From NCBI GenBank assembly GCA_013816805.1, contig JACDDS010000008.1, positions 122,222-186,221 on the forward strand: a stretch of DNA of 64,000 bases, in the 5' to 3' direction. A program made the translations under genes and the position numbers. Source of the stretch: Chitinophagales bacterium (GTDB taxonomy: Bacteria > Bacteroidota > Bacteroidia > Chitinophagales > UBA10324). Numbering within the stretch: the first letter of the stretch is position 1; each line of letters starts with the position of its first letter. The notes below the pieces were generated by a model. That model saw only the letters and a list, made by a program, of their open reading frames with translations. It was not told the origin of the DNA and did no database searches. Below are positions 24,982 to 34,282 of the stretch, piece by piece.

Positions 24982-25494
24982 TTATTCCCTTCCGAGCATC
25001 TTTAATATTTTTTTTCCTCTCGAAGTAAAGGCTGGCTTTGCAAATTCCATCTGATCTTCAATCAGCATACGCAGCTCATTTCTGATACCCGGTTCATCTC
25101 TTGCAATATTTGAAAGTACGCTCATTGAAAATACTTTTATTGCAACCGGCTCCATGGAAGAAACCAAAAAATCGAAACAAATAGTTGTTGCCAGTCCATG
25201 TAATTTTTTTTTAATTTCAATATTCTGTAAAACCCTAATTACATTTCTTTTAACAGAATTGTGAACAGGTTGCTTACAGTATTCCAGCATCCGTTTTATA
25301 AAAGGTAAAATGAGCTCAGGATGTTTTTTACCCACATGAGATACAAGCCAGGCACATCGCTGAACTACCCGGTACTGATCATTGAAAAATAATTTCATCA
25401 ATTCCGCAAAGCGATCTTTATCGCCATTAATCCAGGATGCAATTTTTATCACCTGCTTTTTAGAATGCTCTTTTATTTCCTTTCTAAGATTCAT
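24982..25494 (-). CDS. HEAT-repeat-like protein of unknown function
   Basis: This 170-aa, helical, basic protein has amphipathic helix pairs of ~35-40 residues (RVVQRCAWLVSHVGKKHPEL, PFIKRMLEYC, VKRNVIRVLQNIEI, AIKVFSMSVLSNIARDEP), which resemble HEAT repeats. It has no signal peptide, catalytic motif or transmembrane segment. Its role is unknown. It lies 43 bp downstream of nadA on the same strand and may be co-transcribed with it. Confidence 0.6.
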   Translation of the reverse strand: MNLRKEIKEHSKKQVIKIASWINGDKDRFAELMKLFFNDQYRVVQRCAWLVSHVGKKHPELILPFIKRMLEYCKQPVHNSVKRNVIRVLQNIEIKKKLHGLATTICFDFLVSSMEPVAIKVFSMSVLSNIARDEPGIRNELRMLIEDQMEFAKPAFTSRGKKILKMLGRE

Positions 25495-25537
25495 AGCATA
25501 AGAATCCTAAGTAGAAGCTTTGTGATTTTATTATTAT

Positions 25538-26545
25538 TCACAGTCCATGCTGTGCCGAAATTTCAAGCATACGATCGATTGATTTCTTTGCCTGTATTCG
25601 TATCTCTTCAGGAACTGTAATTTCAGGAATTTCATACTCCATACACACGAATAATTTTTCAAGTGTGTTGCGTTTCATGTAAGGGCAATCGTTACAGGCG
25701 CAGCCATTATCAGGAGGAGCGGGGATAAAGACCTTTTCAGGAGATGATTTTTGCATCTGGTGAAGAATTCCAGTTTCAGTCGCTACTATAAATTCAGTAG
25801 CTGAATTATTTATAGTGTATTTAAGAAGACCAGTGGTGGATGCAATATAATCGGCAAGTTCTAATACCTGGGTTTCACATTCAGGATGTGCAATTACCTT
25901 TGCCTGTGGATGCCGGTTTTTCAGCTTTAATATCTTTTCCCTTGAAAATACTTCATGAACAATACATGCACCTTCCCATAGCAGCATATCCCGGCCGGTT
26001 TTCCGGATAAGATAACTCCCTAAATTCTTATCAGGAGCGAAAATGATTTTTTTCTCTGGAGGGATGGATTCAATTATTTTTTGGGCGTTGGATGAAGTGC
26101 AAATGACATCACTAAGTGCTTTAATTTCAGCCGAACAGTTTATATAGGTTATTACCACATGATCAGGAAATTTAGCTTTAAACCTTGAAAACAATTCCGC
26201 AGGACAGGCATCCGCTAAGGAGCATCCTGCCTTTAGATCAGGTATTAAAACCTTTTTTTGGGGTGAAAGGATTTTCGCCGTTTCAGCCATAAAGTGGACT
26301 CCAGCAAATACAATGATATCGGCCTGCGTTTTTGCTGCCTGCTGTGATAACCCAAGGCTATCTCCCATATAATCCGCAATTTCCTGGATGTCCGGCTCCT
26401 GGTAATAATGCGCTAGTATAATAGCATTTTTTTCTTTCTTGAGGCGTTTAATTTCTTCAAATAAATCTATTTCCGGGTCCACCTCAATATCTAAAAAACC
26501 GGTTTCATTTAATTTCTCAGTTGCTTCAGCTACTTGTTCACTCAT
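25538..26545 (-). CDS. nadA: Quinolinate synthase
   Basis: This 335-aa [4Fe-4S] enzyme condenses iminoaspartate (made by NadB) with dihydroxyacetone phosphate to give quinolinate for NAD synthesis. The cluster cysteines are in [23 protein letters not shown] and [11 protein letters not shown]. The residues [18 protein letters not shown] and [12 protein letters not shown] are typical of NadA. The start codon follows a long non-coding gap. Confidence 0.96.
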   Translation of the reverse strand: MSEQVAEATEKLNETGFLDIEVDPEIDLFEEIKRLKKEKNAIILAHYYQEPDIQEIADYMGDSLGLSQQAAKTQADIIVFAGVHFMAETAKILSPQKKVLIPDLKAGCSLADACPAELFSRFKAKFPDHVVITYINCSAEIKALSDVICTSSNAQKIIESIPPEKKIIFAPDKNLGSYLIRKTGRDMLLWEGACIVHEVFSREKILKLKNRHPQAKVIAHPECETQVLELADYIASTTGLLKYTINNSATEFIVATETGILHQMQKSSPEKVFIPAPPDNGCACNDCPYMKRNTLEKLFVCMEYEIPEITVPEEIRIQAKKSIDRMLEISAQHGL

Positions 26546-27007
26546 TTAAATATTACTTTTAAAATAGAAAGTTATTATTACAATCTATTAGTGGTGTTAA
26601 TTCGTTTGCAACTTTACTTTCTTTTACTTGCTTTCCTGCTTATCAATGGTTCATCCACATTTAAAAATACGTAATCCACAACGATTCATCCTGCAAATCA
26701 ACAAGGTTGATACTTGTTAACACAATGTGCCGCATGTTGCTCAGTTAATAAAATTCTAAATAATTACTCACTTTTTAAAAATGGGCTCGTTGACAAATGG
26801 TACTTTTTTTAAAGAGTTATACACCTAAGGGGTAAGTTATAAGACGATATTTGTAAATAGAAAGTTTGGAACATTCTGCTAACGGTTTAAACACATATCC
26901 GGGGAAAATAATGTTAGTAAGAACACTTTGATAATAAACTCGTTACAGATTAATGGCAGTTTATTCATTCTGGCATGAAATGGTATTTTTGAATAAGAAT
27001 AGTACCT
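26546..27007. other. 462-bp AT-rich intergenic region
   Basis: It separates the divergent nadA and radical-SAM genes. No ORF of note, structured RNA or repeat was recognised, apart from a promoter-like sequence at its right end (26960-26991). It probably holds the promoters of both neighbours. Confidence 0.5.
26960..26991 (+). promoter_or_regulatory. Possible promoter of the radical-SAM gene
   Basis: TATTTTTG (26984-26991) matches TAnnTTTG, and TTTA lies 20 bp upstream in place of TTTG. The gene starts 16 bp later, giving a very short leader. Confidence 0.35.
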
Positions 27008-28036
27008 ATGATTACACCGGTGTGGAATGATTTTACCAACCTGATCAGCAAACTTACATTACGTAAAGCATGGAATATTATTAAAGTTTTCTGGTCGTAT
27101 CACTATTCTAAATATGCAGGAACAGCAACTCTTAAAGGATTGCCTTTTAGTGTTTCCATAGAGCCTACAACGTCCTGTAATCTTCGGTGTCCCGAATGCC
27201 CCAGTGGGTTAAGAGCCTTTACACGTAATACAGGAATGCTCGATGAAATTTTTTTTAAGGAGATCATTCAGGAGATACACCGTGATTTATTGTACCTCAG
27301 TTTTTATTTTCAGGGTGAACCCTACCTCAATTCAAAGCTTTTGGATATGATTGAGTTTGCTTCAGACCATAATATTTACACTTCCACCTCTACCAATGGT
27401 CATTTTTTAAATCAAGAAAATGCTAAAAAAACCGTGGAATCAGGGTTGGACCGTCTTATTATTTCCATTGATGGCACTACACAGGAGGTTTATGAACAGT
27501 ACAGGGTTGGCGGTAAATTATCTAAAGTTGTAGCGGGGGTAAAAAGTATTGTGAAGTGGAAAGAAAAACTGAAATCCAAAACCCCACATATTATTATACA
27601 GTTTTTAGTTGTAAAACCCAATGAACACCAGATTTCTGAAGTTATTGATTTACAAAAAGAATCAGGAGCTGATGATCTGTGGTTTAAAACAGCACAGGTC
27701 TATGAATATGAAAATGGGAACAGCTTGATTCCCACCATAGAAAAATATTCGCGTTATAAAATAAACCCGGATGGTACTTACCGGATTAAAAACACCCTGA
27801 TTAACCATTGCTGGAAGATGTGGCACTCCTGTGTAATTACCTGGGATGGAAATGTGGTTCCCTGCTGTTTTGATAAGGATGCAAAGCACCAGTTAGGGAA
27901 TCTTAAACAAAGGCCATTAAGCCAAATCTGGAAAAGCGAGGCATATACTGCCTTCAGAAATGCTGTGCTAACTTCAAGAAATGAAATAGATATCTGTAAA
28001 AATTGCTCAGAAGGTATGTCTGTGATACGTAATTAA
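27008..28036 (+). CDS. Radical SAM protein with SPASM-like C-terminus
   Basis: This 342-aa protein carries the radical-SAM CxxxCxxC motif at C57-N-L-R-C61-P-E-C64. A C-terminal cysteine set follows (CWKMWHSC, VPCCFD, DICKNC), as in SPASM/twitch proteins that bind extra [4Fe-4S] clusters. Such proteins modify peptides or other small substrates. No precursor peptide, transporter or RiPP partner is next to it, so the substrate cannot be named. It is a single gene between nadA and frr. Confidence 0.85.
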   Translation: MITPVWNDFTNLISKLTLRKAWNIIKVFWSYHYSKYAGTATLKGLPFSVSIEPTTSCNLRCPECPSGLRAFTRNTGMLDEIFFKEIIQEIHRDLLYLSFYFQGEPYLNSKLLDMIEFASDHNIYTSTSTNGHFLNQENAKKTVESGLDRLIISIDGTTQEVYEQYRVGGKLSKVVAGVKSIVKWKEKLKSKTPHIIIQFLVVKPNEHQISEVIDLQKESGADDLWFKTAQVYEYENGNSLIPTIEKYSRYKINPDGTYRIKNTLINHCWKMWHSCVITWDGNVVPCCFDKDAKHQLGNLKQRPLSQIWKSEAYTAFRNAVLTSRNEIDICKNCSEGMSVIRN

Positions 28037-28082
28037 ATCAGCCGTTATGTATATTCAAAATCAGCCTGATTTAAGATCGTTA

Positions 28083-28640
28083 TTAAACGGTCATAATCTC
28101 TTTTTCCTTTACTTCAAGGTGTTTATCAATTAATCCAATATATTTTATAGTAAGGTTTTGCATATCACTTTCCCCGTCTTTTATCTGGTCTTCTGAAACA
28201 TGCTCTTTACCTAATTTTTTTATTTGATCCACCGCATCACGGCGGATGTTGCGGATGCTTACGCGCGCAAGTTCAGCAAACTGGTGTGCTTTTTTTACAT
28301 ATTCTTTTCGTCGTTCCTCCGTAAGCGGAGACTGGTAAAGCTTAATAACATTCCCATCATTATGAGGGGTGATCCCTATGTTTGCAGCAAGGATGGCCTT
28401 TTCTATTACTTCAAGCATTTTCTTTTCCCAGGGCTGAATAACCAATGTGCGCGCATCAGCAACTGAGACGTTAGCTGACTGAGATATGGGCAGCTGTGAG
28501 CCGTAGTAATCTATTTCTATGTTATCGAGAATGGCGGGAGAAATTTTCCCTGCCCGTACATGGGTCAATTCAATCTCAAGGTGCTGGATTGCTTTATCCA
28601 TATTATTTTTTGCATCACTACTGATTTGTTGAATGCTCAT
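28083..28640 (-). CDS. frr: Ribosome recycling factor
   Basis: This 185-aa protein releases ribosomes from mRNA after termination with EF-G. The long three-helix bundle and the conserved stretches HVRAGKISPAILDNI and VSIRNIRRDAVDQIKKLGK identify it. It is last in the order rplM-rpsI-rpsB-tsf-pyrH-frr and 65 bp from pyrH. Confidence 0.96.
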   Translation of the reverse strand: MSIQQISSDAKNNMDKAIQHLEIELTHVRAGKISPAILDNIEIDYYGSQLPISQSANVSVADARTLVIQPWEKKMLEVIEKAILAANIGITPHNDGNVIKLYQSPLTEERRKEYVKKAHQFAELARVSIRNIRRDAVDQIKKLGKEHVSEDQIKDGESDMQNLTIKYIGLIDKHLEVKEKEIMTV

Positions 28641-28705
28641 AAGTAAAAAATTTCGATCAAAAATAAAAAATGGAGAGACAAAAAAATATTACAAGCTCTG
28701 ATTAC

Positions 28706-29419
28706 TTATCCGGTAACGAGCGTTCCGAGTTTTTCTCCCTGTAACACACGGTAAAGGTTTCCGGGAGTATTTGCATTGTACACGATGATGGGTATATTAT
28801 TTTCCTGGCAAAGAGTAAAAGCAGTCATATCCATAACATTCAAATTTTTCGAATATGCTTCATTAAAAGTAATGGCCTCATATTTAACAGCGTTCTTATC
28901 TTTTTCCGGATCAGCTGTATAAATTCCATCTACGCGTGTTCCTTTCAGAATTACTTCTGCATCAATTTCAATAGCCCGCAGAGACGCTGCAGTGTCTGTT
29001 GTGAAAAATGGGTTACCTGTTCCGGCCCCGAAGATTACCACACGTCCCTTTTCTAAATGCCTCATTGCCCGCCGCCGAATGTATGGCTCTGCAATCTGCT
29101 CCATTTTTATAGCGGACATCAATCTGGTTCTTACCTGGTGCTTTTCAAGAATGCTTTGCAGCGCCATGCCGTTCATTACCGTTGCAAGCATACCCATATA
29201 ATCACCTTGTGCCCGCTCAATGCCCGATTCTTCCGAGTTCATCCCCCTGTAAATATTCCCACCGCCTATTACTACTGCAATTTGAACACCCGCATTTACA
29301 GCTGATTTTATTTCTTCAGCATACAGACTTGTCATCGCGGGATCTATCCCATAATCCTGGGTTCCCATAAGAGATTCACCAGACAGCTTCAGTAAAATGC
29401 GATTGTATTTTATCGGCAT
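28706..29419 (-). CDS. pyrH: UMP kinase
   Basis: This 237-aa enzyme phosphorylates UMP to UDP. The amino-acid-kinase fold is shown by [24 protein letters not shown] and [17 protein letters not shown], all typical of bacterial PyrH. It sits in the translation cluster between tsf and frr, separated from tsf by a terminator. Confidence 0.96.
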   Translation of the reverse strand: MPIKYNRILLKLSGESLMGTQDYGIDPAMTSLYAEEIKSAVNAGVQIAVVIGGGNIYRGMNSEESGIERAQGDYMGMLATVMNGMALQSILEKHQVRTRLMSAIKMEQIAEPYIRRRAMRHLEKGRVVIFGAGTGNPFFTTDTAASLRAIEIDAEVILKGTRVDGIYTADPEKDKNAVKYEAITFNEAYSKNLNVMDMTAFTLCQENNIPIIVYNANTPGNLYRVLQGEKLGTLVTG

Positions 29420-29481
29420 ATTCCGTTTCTTTCTATAACAGTTATCTACAAATCCTTGAATTGCGAATTCCTATAAATAAA

Positions 29482-29508
29482 AAAGGAGAGAATTAATTTC
29501 TCTCCTTT
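29482..29508 (-). terminator. Rho-independent terminator after tsf
   Basis: AAAGGAGAGAA and its complement (29482-29492, 29498-29508) form an 11-bp stem with a 5-nt loop. On the minus strand it ends in a run of T (TTTTTTATTTAT). It comes just after the tsf stop, so pyrH and frr probably have their own promoter. Confidence 0.8.
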
Positions 29509-29514
29509 GATGGT

Positions 29515-30351
29515 TTAATTTGAAAGCGTTACTCGCTTAAAGGCAGTCACCTTTAAATCCTTATCAATTCCTCTCAGCACATCTGAAATTGATTTCTTAT
29601 TATCTTTTACGAATTCCTGGCTCATCAGTGTTTGCTCTTTAAAAAATTTATTTAAAGCACCCGCTGCAATTTTATCAATCATATTTTCCGGCTTGCCGTC
29701 CACTTTCGCCTTTTCACGGGCAATGTCCAATTCACGGTCTATGATGTTTTGAGGGACATTTTCCTGGGTTACGGCTACCGGGTTCATAGCTGCTATCTGC
29801 ATCGCAACATCTTTACCGGTACTTTCCAGTAAATCTGTTTTTGGTTTGTTAAAACCTACTAAAACTGCAAGCTTATAGTTTGAATGAATATAAGAAACCA
29901 CCGTTTCATCTTCCAGAATTTCAAAGCGGCGCAGCTCAATTTTTTCTCCGATCTTACCAACCATTTCTGCTATCTTATCACCGATAGAAATCTCGGTGTA
30001 GTTTAATTGAAGAACCTGATCACGATCGGAAGTATTTTCTTCCAGGGCACGCTGTGCTACTGTTTTTGCAAAGGAAATAAATTCTTCATTTTTTGCTACG
30101 AAATCAGTTTCACAGCTAAGGTTTACAATTACGCCTTTTGTCCTTTCATTATTTGAAAGCGCGATAACAACACCTTCTTTCGCTTCACGATCGGATCGTA
30201 ATGCAGAAACCTTTTGTCCTTTTTTTCTCAGGTAATCAATTGCTTTTTCAAAGTCTCCCTCAGATTCTGTCAGTGCTTTTTTACAGTCCATAAGGCCGGC
30301 ACCGGTTTGTTGCCTGAGCTTGTTTACATCCGCAGCTTTTATTTCAACCAT
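29515..30351 (-). CDS. tsf: Elongation factor Ts
   Basis: This 278-aa nucleotide exchange factor for EF-Tu begins with the UBA-like domain (VNKLRQQTGAGLMDCKKALTESEGD) and has the core SCETDFVAKNEEF. Length is normal for Bacteroidota. It follows rpsB by 81 bp and is probably in the same transcript; a terminator follows it. Confidence 0.97.
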   Translation of the reverse strand: MVEIKAADVNKLRQQTGAGLMDCKKALTESEGDFEKAIDYLRKKGQKVSALRSDREAKEGVVIALSNNERTKGVIVNLSCETDFVAKNEEFISFAKTVAQRALEENTSDRDQVLQLNYTEISIGDKIAEMVGKIGEKIELRRFEILEDETVVSYIHSNYKLAVLVGFNKPKTDLLESTGKDVAMQIAAMNPVAVTQENVPQNIIDRELDIAREKAKVDGKPENMIDKIAAGALNKFFKEQTLMSQEFVKDNKKSISDVLRGIDKDLKVTAFKRVTLSN

Positions 30352-30432
30352 TTTATTTAATGTTTTAATGATTTACTATTATCAGAAAGCACACACTGAG
30401 TTCTCTCAATACAAAGAATAAGATATGAATTA

Positions 30433-31338
30433 TTATTTTTTCAACGGCTGACGCGGGCGTTGCTGCTGTTGAGTTTGCGGCCTTCTTCTTCTTAATCCTC
30501 CTCCTGCAGGTGCACCGGGCCCCTTACCACCTCTTTTACCACCTCTTTTATCCTTACTATCTTCGTCTTCGCCCATATTAAAATCTCTGCGCGATTCTGT
30601 ATTTTCTTCTTCCTCCTGTCCTCCTGAAGCTTCCATGGCATCCTTATCTTTTTGACGCTCTTCTAATCCCTCAACCATTGCCTGGGTTAAATAGCTGGTT
30701 ACAATAGCAATTGATTTCGTTGCATCGTCATTTGCGGGAATGGCAAAATCAACCAGTGTGGGATCGGAATTGGTATCCACCATGCCGATAGTTTGAATAT
30801 TCAGCTTCTTTGCTTCCGCTAAGGCGATGTGCTCATTCATAATATCAACCATGTATATAGCAGCCGGCAATCGATTAAGGGCCGCAATACCCCCAAGCAC
30901 CTTTTCAAGTTTAGCCTTTTCACGGCCGAGGCGCAAACGTTCTTTTTTAGTAATGTTTTCAAAGGTTCCATCGGTAAGCATCTTTTCAATGCTTTGCATC
31001 TTTTTTATGGACTTACGAATTGTTGAAAAATTCGTAAGCATACCACCGAGCCAGCGTTCCGTCACAAAAGGCATCCCCGCTCTTTGGGCAGCTGCAGATA
31101 CGATTTCCTTTGCCTGCTTCTTGGTTGCAACGAAAAGCACTTTCTTTCCACTGCGTGCAATCTGCTTCATAGCAGCAGCCGTTTCTTCGAGCGCTTCCAT
31201 AGATTTATTCAGGTCAATGATATGGATCCCTTTACGTTCCATGAAAATGTACGGAAGCATTTTTGGATTCCATTTTTTCTTTAAATGACCAAAATGAACT
31301 CCGGCCTCGAGCAACTGTTTATATTCAATTTTTTCCAC
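30433..31338 (-). CDS. rpsB: 30S ribosomal protein S2 with long basic tail
   Basis: The S2 core (LLEAGVHFGHLKKKWNPKM ... GMVDTNSDPTLVDFAIPANDDA) ends at about residue 230. About 70 more residues follow: an acidic patch (QEEEENTESRRD), then a Gly/Lys/Arg and Gln-rich tail (KRGGKRGGKG, LRRRRPQTQQQQRP). Extended, low-complexity S2 tails occur in Bacteroidota; their role is unclear. It is co-oriented with rpsI and rplM upstream. Confidence 0.96.
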   Translation of the reverse strand: MEKIEYKQLLEAGVHFGHLKKKWNPKMLPYIFMERKGIHIIDLNKSMEALEETAAAMKQIARSGKKVLFVATKKQAKEIVSAAAQRAGMPFVTERWLGGMLTNFSTIRKSIKKMQSIEKMLTDGTFENITKKERLRLGREKAKLEKVLGGIAALNRLPAAIYMVDIMNEHIALAEAKKLNIQTIGMVDTNSDPTLVDFAIPANDDATKSIAIVTSYLTQAMVEGLEERQKDKDAMEASGGQEEEENTESRRDFNMGEDEDSKDKRGGKRGGKGPGAPAGGGLRRRRPQTQQQQRPRQPLKK

Positions 31339-31378
31339 CGTAATGAAAGATTTTGTTATGATTAATACATTCCTGCAA

Positions 31379-31771
31379 TTAGCGCTTGCTGAACTGGAAA
31401 CGCTTGCGGGCTTTTTTTCTGCCGGGCTTCTTGCGTTCTACCGAGCGCGGATCGCGGGTAAGCATTTGCTTAGTCTTAAGGATGGGGCGATACTCCGGAT
31501 TTACTTTTATTAAAGAGCGGGCAATGCCGAGACGAATTGCTTCTGCCTGACCCTTCACTCCGCCGCCGTTAACATTTACTATTACGTCGTACTTGTCCTG
31601 TATCTCAAGAAGGTTGAAAGGCTGCTCTAATACCTGCTGAAAAATTCGCTGAGGGAAATAATCAGTATAGTCTTTTCCGTTTACTACAATTTTTGACTTT
31701 CCCGAAGCCGGAAATATGATTACCCGCGCCGATGCCTCTTTTCTTCTGCCAATGGCATTTGTTTTTTCCAC
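31379..31771 (-). CDS. rpsI: 30S ribosomal protein S9
   Basis: This 130-aa protein has the S9 hallmarks AIGRRKEASARV, VNVNGGGVKGQAEAIRLGIARSL and the C-terminal RKKPGRKKARKRFQFSKR-type tail that reaches the decoding site. It follows rplM by 20 bp, the usual L13-S9 pair. Confidence 0.97.
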   Translation of the reverse strand: MEKTNAIGRRKEASARVIIFPASGKSKIVVNGKDYTDYFPQRIFQQVLEQPFNLLEIQDKYDVIVNVNGGGVKGQAEAIRLGIARSLIKVNPEYRPILKTKQMLTRDPRSVERKKPGRKKARKRFQFSKR

Positions 31772-31790
31772 GTATTAGTGTCTTTTAATG

Positions 31791-32240
31791 TTAACTATTG
31801 TTTTGAATGGGAGTAGGTTTTTGCGCCATATGGTTGTGCCTGGTACCGGCAAAAACATGCAGTTTGCCAAACATAGCCCTGCCTAGCCGTGTTTTAGGCA
31901 GCATGCCCCGAATGGCTTCTTCAATAAGATATTCAGGTTTTTTATCCAGCAGCTTTTCGGGTGTAGTTTCCCGTTTGCCGCCAGGATAACCGGTGTAGGT
32001 TACTATAATTTTATCACTCATCTTTTTTCCGGTCATTCTTACTTTTTCAGCATTAATAACCACTACATGATCCCCGCAATCTACGTGAGTGGTAAAGTAA
32101 GGCTTATGCTTGCCAATAAGCAAAGAAGCAATTTTGGTAGAAAGGCGACCAAGGGTTTGACCCTCGGCATCCACGAGCCACCATGCTTGTTTTACAGTAC
32201 TTTTATTGGCATGCTGCGTTCTGAAACTTAATGTATCCAC
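31791..32240 (-). CDS. rplM: 50S ribosomal protein L13
   Basis: This 149-aa protein has [37 protein letters not shown] and [19 protein letters not shown], all typical of L13. It is the first gene of the rplM-rpsI-rpsB-tsf run. A promoter that fits the Bacteroidota consensus lies ~35 bp upstream. Confidence 0.97.
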   Translation of the reverse strand: MDTLSFRTQHANKSTVKQAWWLVDAEGQTLGRLSTKIASLLIGKHKPYFTTHVDCGDHVVVINAEKVRMTGKKMSDKIIVTYTGYPGGKRETTPEKLLDKKPEYLIEEAIRGMLPKTRLGRAMFGKLHVFAGTRHNHMAQKPTPIQNNS

Positions 32241-32273
32241 CGGAGTATTGTATTAGGTTATAAATAGGGGTCG

Positions 32274-32304
32274 CAAAGGTAATTGGAATAGTGCAGGAAG
32301 CAAG
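32274..32304 (-). promoter_or_regulatory. Predicted promoter of the rplM-rpsI-rpsB-tsf operon
   Basis: On the minus strand TACCTTTG (32274-32281) matches the -7 element, and CTTG lies 19 bp upstream as a near-match to TTTG. The leader to the rplM ATG would be about 28 nt. Confidence 0.5.
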
Positions 32305-32475
32305 GGCTAAGGACATTAATTTGAAGGTCGTTCGTATAAAACATTGATAATGAGGTAAATTTTCGTCAAAATATATTGACGGATGTAGTTTTTAGAGATG
32401 GTACCGAAAACGTCCTACCGAGATGTTTGACGTCCTTATGGAGAAACTTTCCTAATTTCCCACCATTCCCTTAGA

Positions 32476-33549
32476 ATGAAAGATTTAACAAATTCCCAAA
32501 CTGAAAGGAAGAATATTCTTAATAACAATATTGCCCTTCAAGAGCTTTACGAGCAATTAGGATTTAGAGCTTTAAAGTTTGAAGCAAAGTATAGGTATAC
32601 TAAGCAGCAAATTAGTAGATTTTTTGAAGTAGATACTCGAACTATTGAACGTTTATTAGAAAATCATGCTGCCGAATTGGCTGAAAATGGGTATGAACTA
32701 TTCAGCGGAAAAAGACTTAGAGAATTTAGAAATGCCGTGTTAACATACCTAAAAGAATATAGGCGGAATGTTTCCGACGTTGATGTCGGAGACATCTCGG
32801 AAATGATTGGTATTGATGATATTAGCTCCAAAACGCCTTATATAGGAATATTCACATTTAGAGCCTTCTTAAATATTGGAATGCTACTAACGGGTTCTGA
32901 AAGAGCACGAGAGCTTCGTTCGGCTATTTTAGACATAGTAATTGATGTTCTGAATAAGAAAATGGGAGGGTCGACAAAATACATAAATCAAAGAGAAGAA
33001 GAATTTTTGCCAAGTGCTATTCGTGAATTCAATTACCGTCAGGAATTTACTGATGCCTTAAACAAGTACATTGAACCTAATAATTTTAAATATGCCCAAC
33101 TTACCGATAAAATTTATCTAAGCATCTTCAAAGAAAATGCAAGAGAATATAGGCAGATTCTCAACCTCAATTCAAAGGAAAATGTGAGGCTAACAATGTA
33201 CTCAGAAGTCCTTGATCTTATTTCAAGTTATGAAAATGGGTTTGCTGCTTATCTAAAGAAAAAATTTGAGTCTATAGGTAGGAAACTTGAACTCATTGAA
33301 GCGCATGAATTATTCAATGAATTTGAAAATCTTACCATTGAAATTTACGAACCACTCAGGGAGAAAGCAAGAAGTTTAATGGCAAGTCGTGACATGGCAT
33401 TAAGAGATGCACTCCATGAAAAATTGAAAAGTTACATTGGAATTGTAAGTTCTGAGGATTTTGAAAAATTTATAGGAGAACATAGTATCTCCCTTGAAGA
33501 AAGAATTGAAGAAAATAAAGAGGTTTTTAAACGGCTAAAGGGTAGATAA
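32476..33549 (+). CDS. DNA-binding partner of the Doc-type toxin (probable antitoxin)
   Basis: This 357-aa protein has a helix-turn-helix near the N-terminus (YTKQQISRFFEVDTRTIERLL, ~40-60) and a KilA-N/RhuM-like feel around LFSGKRLREF. A long helical region follows. Its stop overlaps the toxin start by one base (TAATG), so the two are translated together. It is far larger than Phd-type antitoxins, and I find no (S/T)xxxE(G/N) Fic-inhibition motif. Antitoxin function is inferred from gene order only; it may instead be a regulator or effector. Confidence 0.65.
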   Translation: MKDLTNSQTERKNILNNNIALQELYEQLGFRALKFEAKYRYTKQQISRFFEVDTRTIERLLENHAAELAENGYELFSGKRLREFRNAVLTYLKEYRRNVSDVDVGDISEMIGIDDISSKTPYIGIFTFRAFLNIGMLLTGSERARELRSAILDIVIDVLNKKMGGSTKYINQREEEFLPSAIREFNYRQEFTDALNKYIEPNNFKYAQLTDKIYLSIFKENAREYRQILNLNSKENVRLTMYSEVLDLISSYENGFAAYLKKKFESIGRKLELIEAHELFNEFENLTIEIYEPLREKARSLMASRDMALRDALHEKLKSYIGIVSSEDFEKFIGEHSISLEERIEENKEVFKRLKGR

Positions 33550-33977
33550 TGGATTGTAAGTATTTTGACCTGCGCTATGCTATCAAAACTCATGATAAGA
33601 TTTTAGAAGTATCAGGTGGTAATCCAGGAATAATTGATGAAGGCAGATTAGAAAGCTCATTGACACATATTCAAAATGACGACTATTATCCTATGTTCGT
33701 AGACAAATTAACGCATATCGTTTATGAAATAAATAAGGGGCACAATTTCAATGATGGTAACAAAAGAACCTCAGTTGCTTTAGGGGCTTTTTTTCTGGAA
33801 TTAAATGGTTTTCGTGCGCTTGTTGACAAATTTATTATTGGAATGGAGAATATTGCTGTTTCAGTTGCAGACAATCTTATTGATAAAAAACTTTTGAAGG
33901 AAATTATGGTATCATTATTAAGCGAACCTGAATATAATGAAGAATTAAAATTGAAAATTATACATGCTATCTCTTAG
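33549..33977 (+). CDS. Doc-type (death-on-curing) Fic-fold toxin
   Basis: This 142-aa protein carries the Doc/Fic active-site motif H65-N-F-N-D-G-N-K-R73, followed by TSVALGAFFLELNG. Doc toxins phosphorylate EF-Tu, whereas most Fic proteins AMPylate; the short form and Doc-like motif suggest the first. All catalytic positions are present. It follows its DNA-binding partner with a 1-bp overlap. The module sits between core genes, as mobile toxin-antitoxin cassettes do. Confidence 0.85.
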   Translation: MDCKYFDLRYAIKTHDKILEVSGGNPGIIDEGRLESSLTHIQNDDYYPMFVDKLTHIVYEINKGHNFNDGNKRTSVALGAFFLELNGFRALVDKFIIGMENIAVSVADNLIDKKLLKEIMVSLLSEPEYNEELKLKIIHAIS

Positions 33978-34088
33978 ATACTGTGGGCTTAGGTTAATGC
34001 CGAGAGCCATCCGTTTAAAGTCCTCTTTATGATGCGGATTTAATGCTTTATTCTTTATAAATTCATATCCATTCGTCAATTCTGCCAT
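33945..34088 (-). other. Possible small or decayed ORF converging on the toxin gene
   Basis: On the minus strand an ATG at 34088 opens a 47-codon frame beginning M-A-E-L-T-N-G-Y-E-F-I-K-N-K-A-L-N-P. That is like the start of short basic proteins I have the impression are common in Bacteroidota, but the C-terminus diverges and overlaps the toxin gene by 33 bp. It is more likely a truncated remnant than a working gene. Confidence 0.25.
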
Positions 34089-34282
34089 TGATTTGCGCTT
34101 CTTTTGGCAGCCTTTAGTTTCATATTACAAGCTACAAGAAATTTCTTCTGATCATGACTATATACACGATTTCATCACTTACATATTAGTTATAATTTGA
34201 TACTTTCAATTTGTTCCTGTCGGAATAATCACCTTTTTTGCATTTTTTTATTTGGAGCAGTAACAATAGTCGTTAAATCTGC
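33978..34282. other. 305-bp AT-rich intergenic region after the toxin module
   Basis: Apart from the possible small minus-strand frame at 33945-34088, nothing is recognised. It has no terminator-like hairpin and no repeat. It separates the toxin module from the convergent decarboxylase gene. Confidence 0.4.

Noticed and set aside
28037..28082. AAATCA/TGATTT hairpin between the radical-SAM gene and frr
   Set aside because: Six AT-rich base pairs with a three-base loop are too weak to call a terminator.
30827..31288. 153-codon open frame antisense to rpsB
   Set aside because: It is the mirror of a highly conserved ribosomal gene, with no family resemblance.
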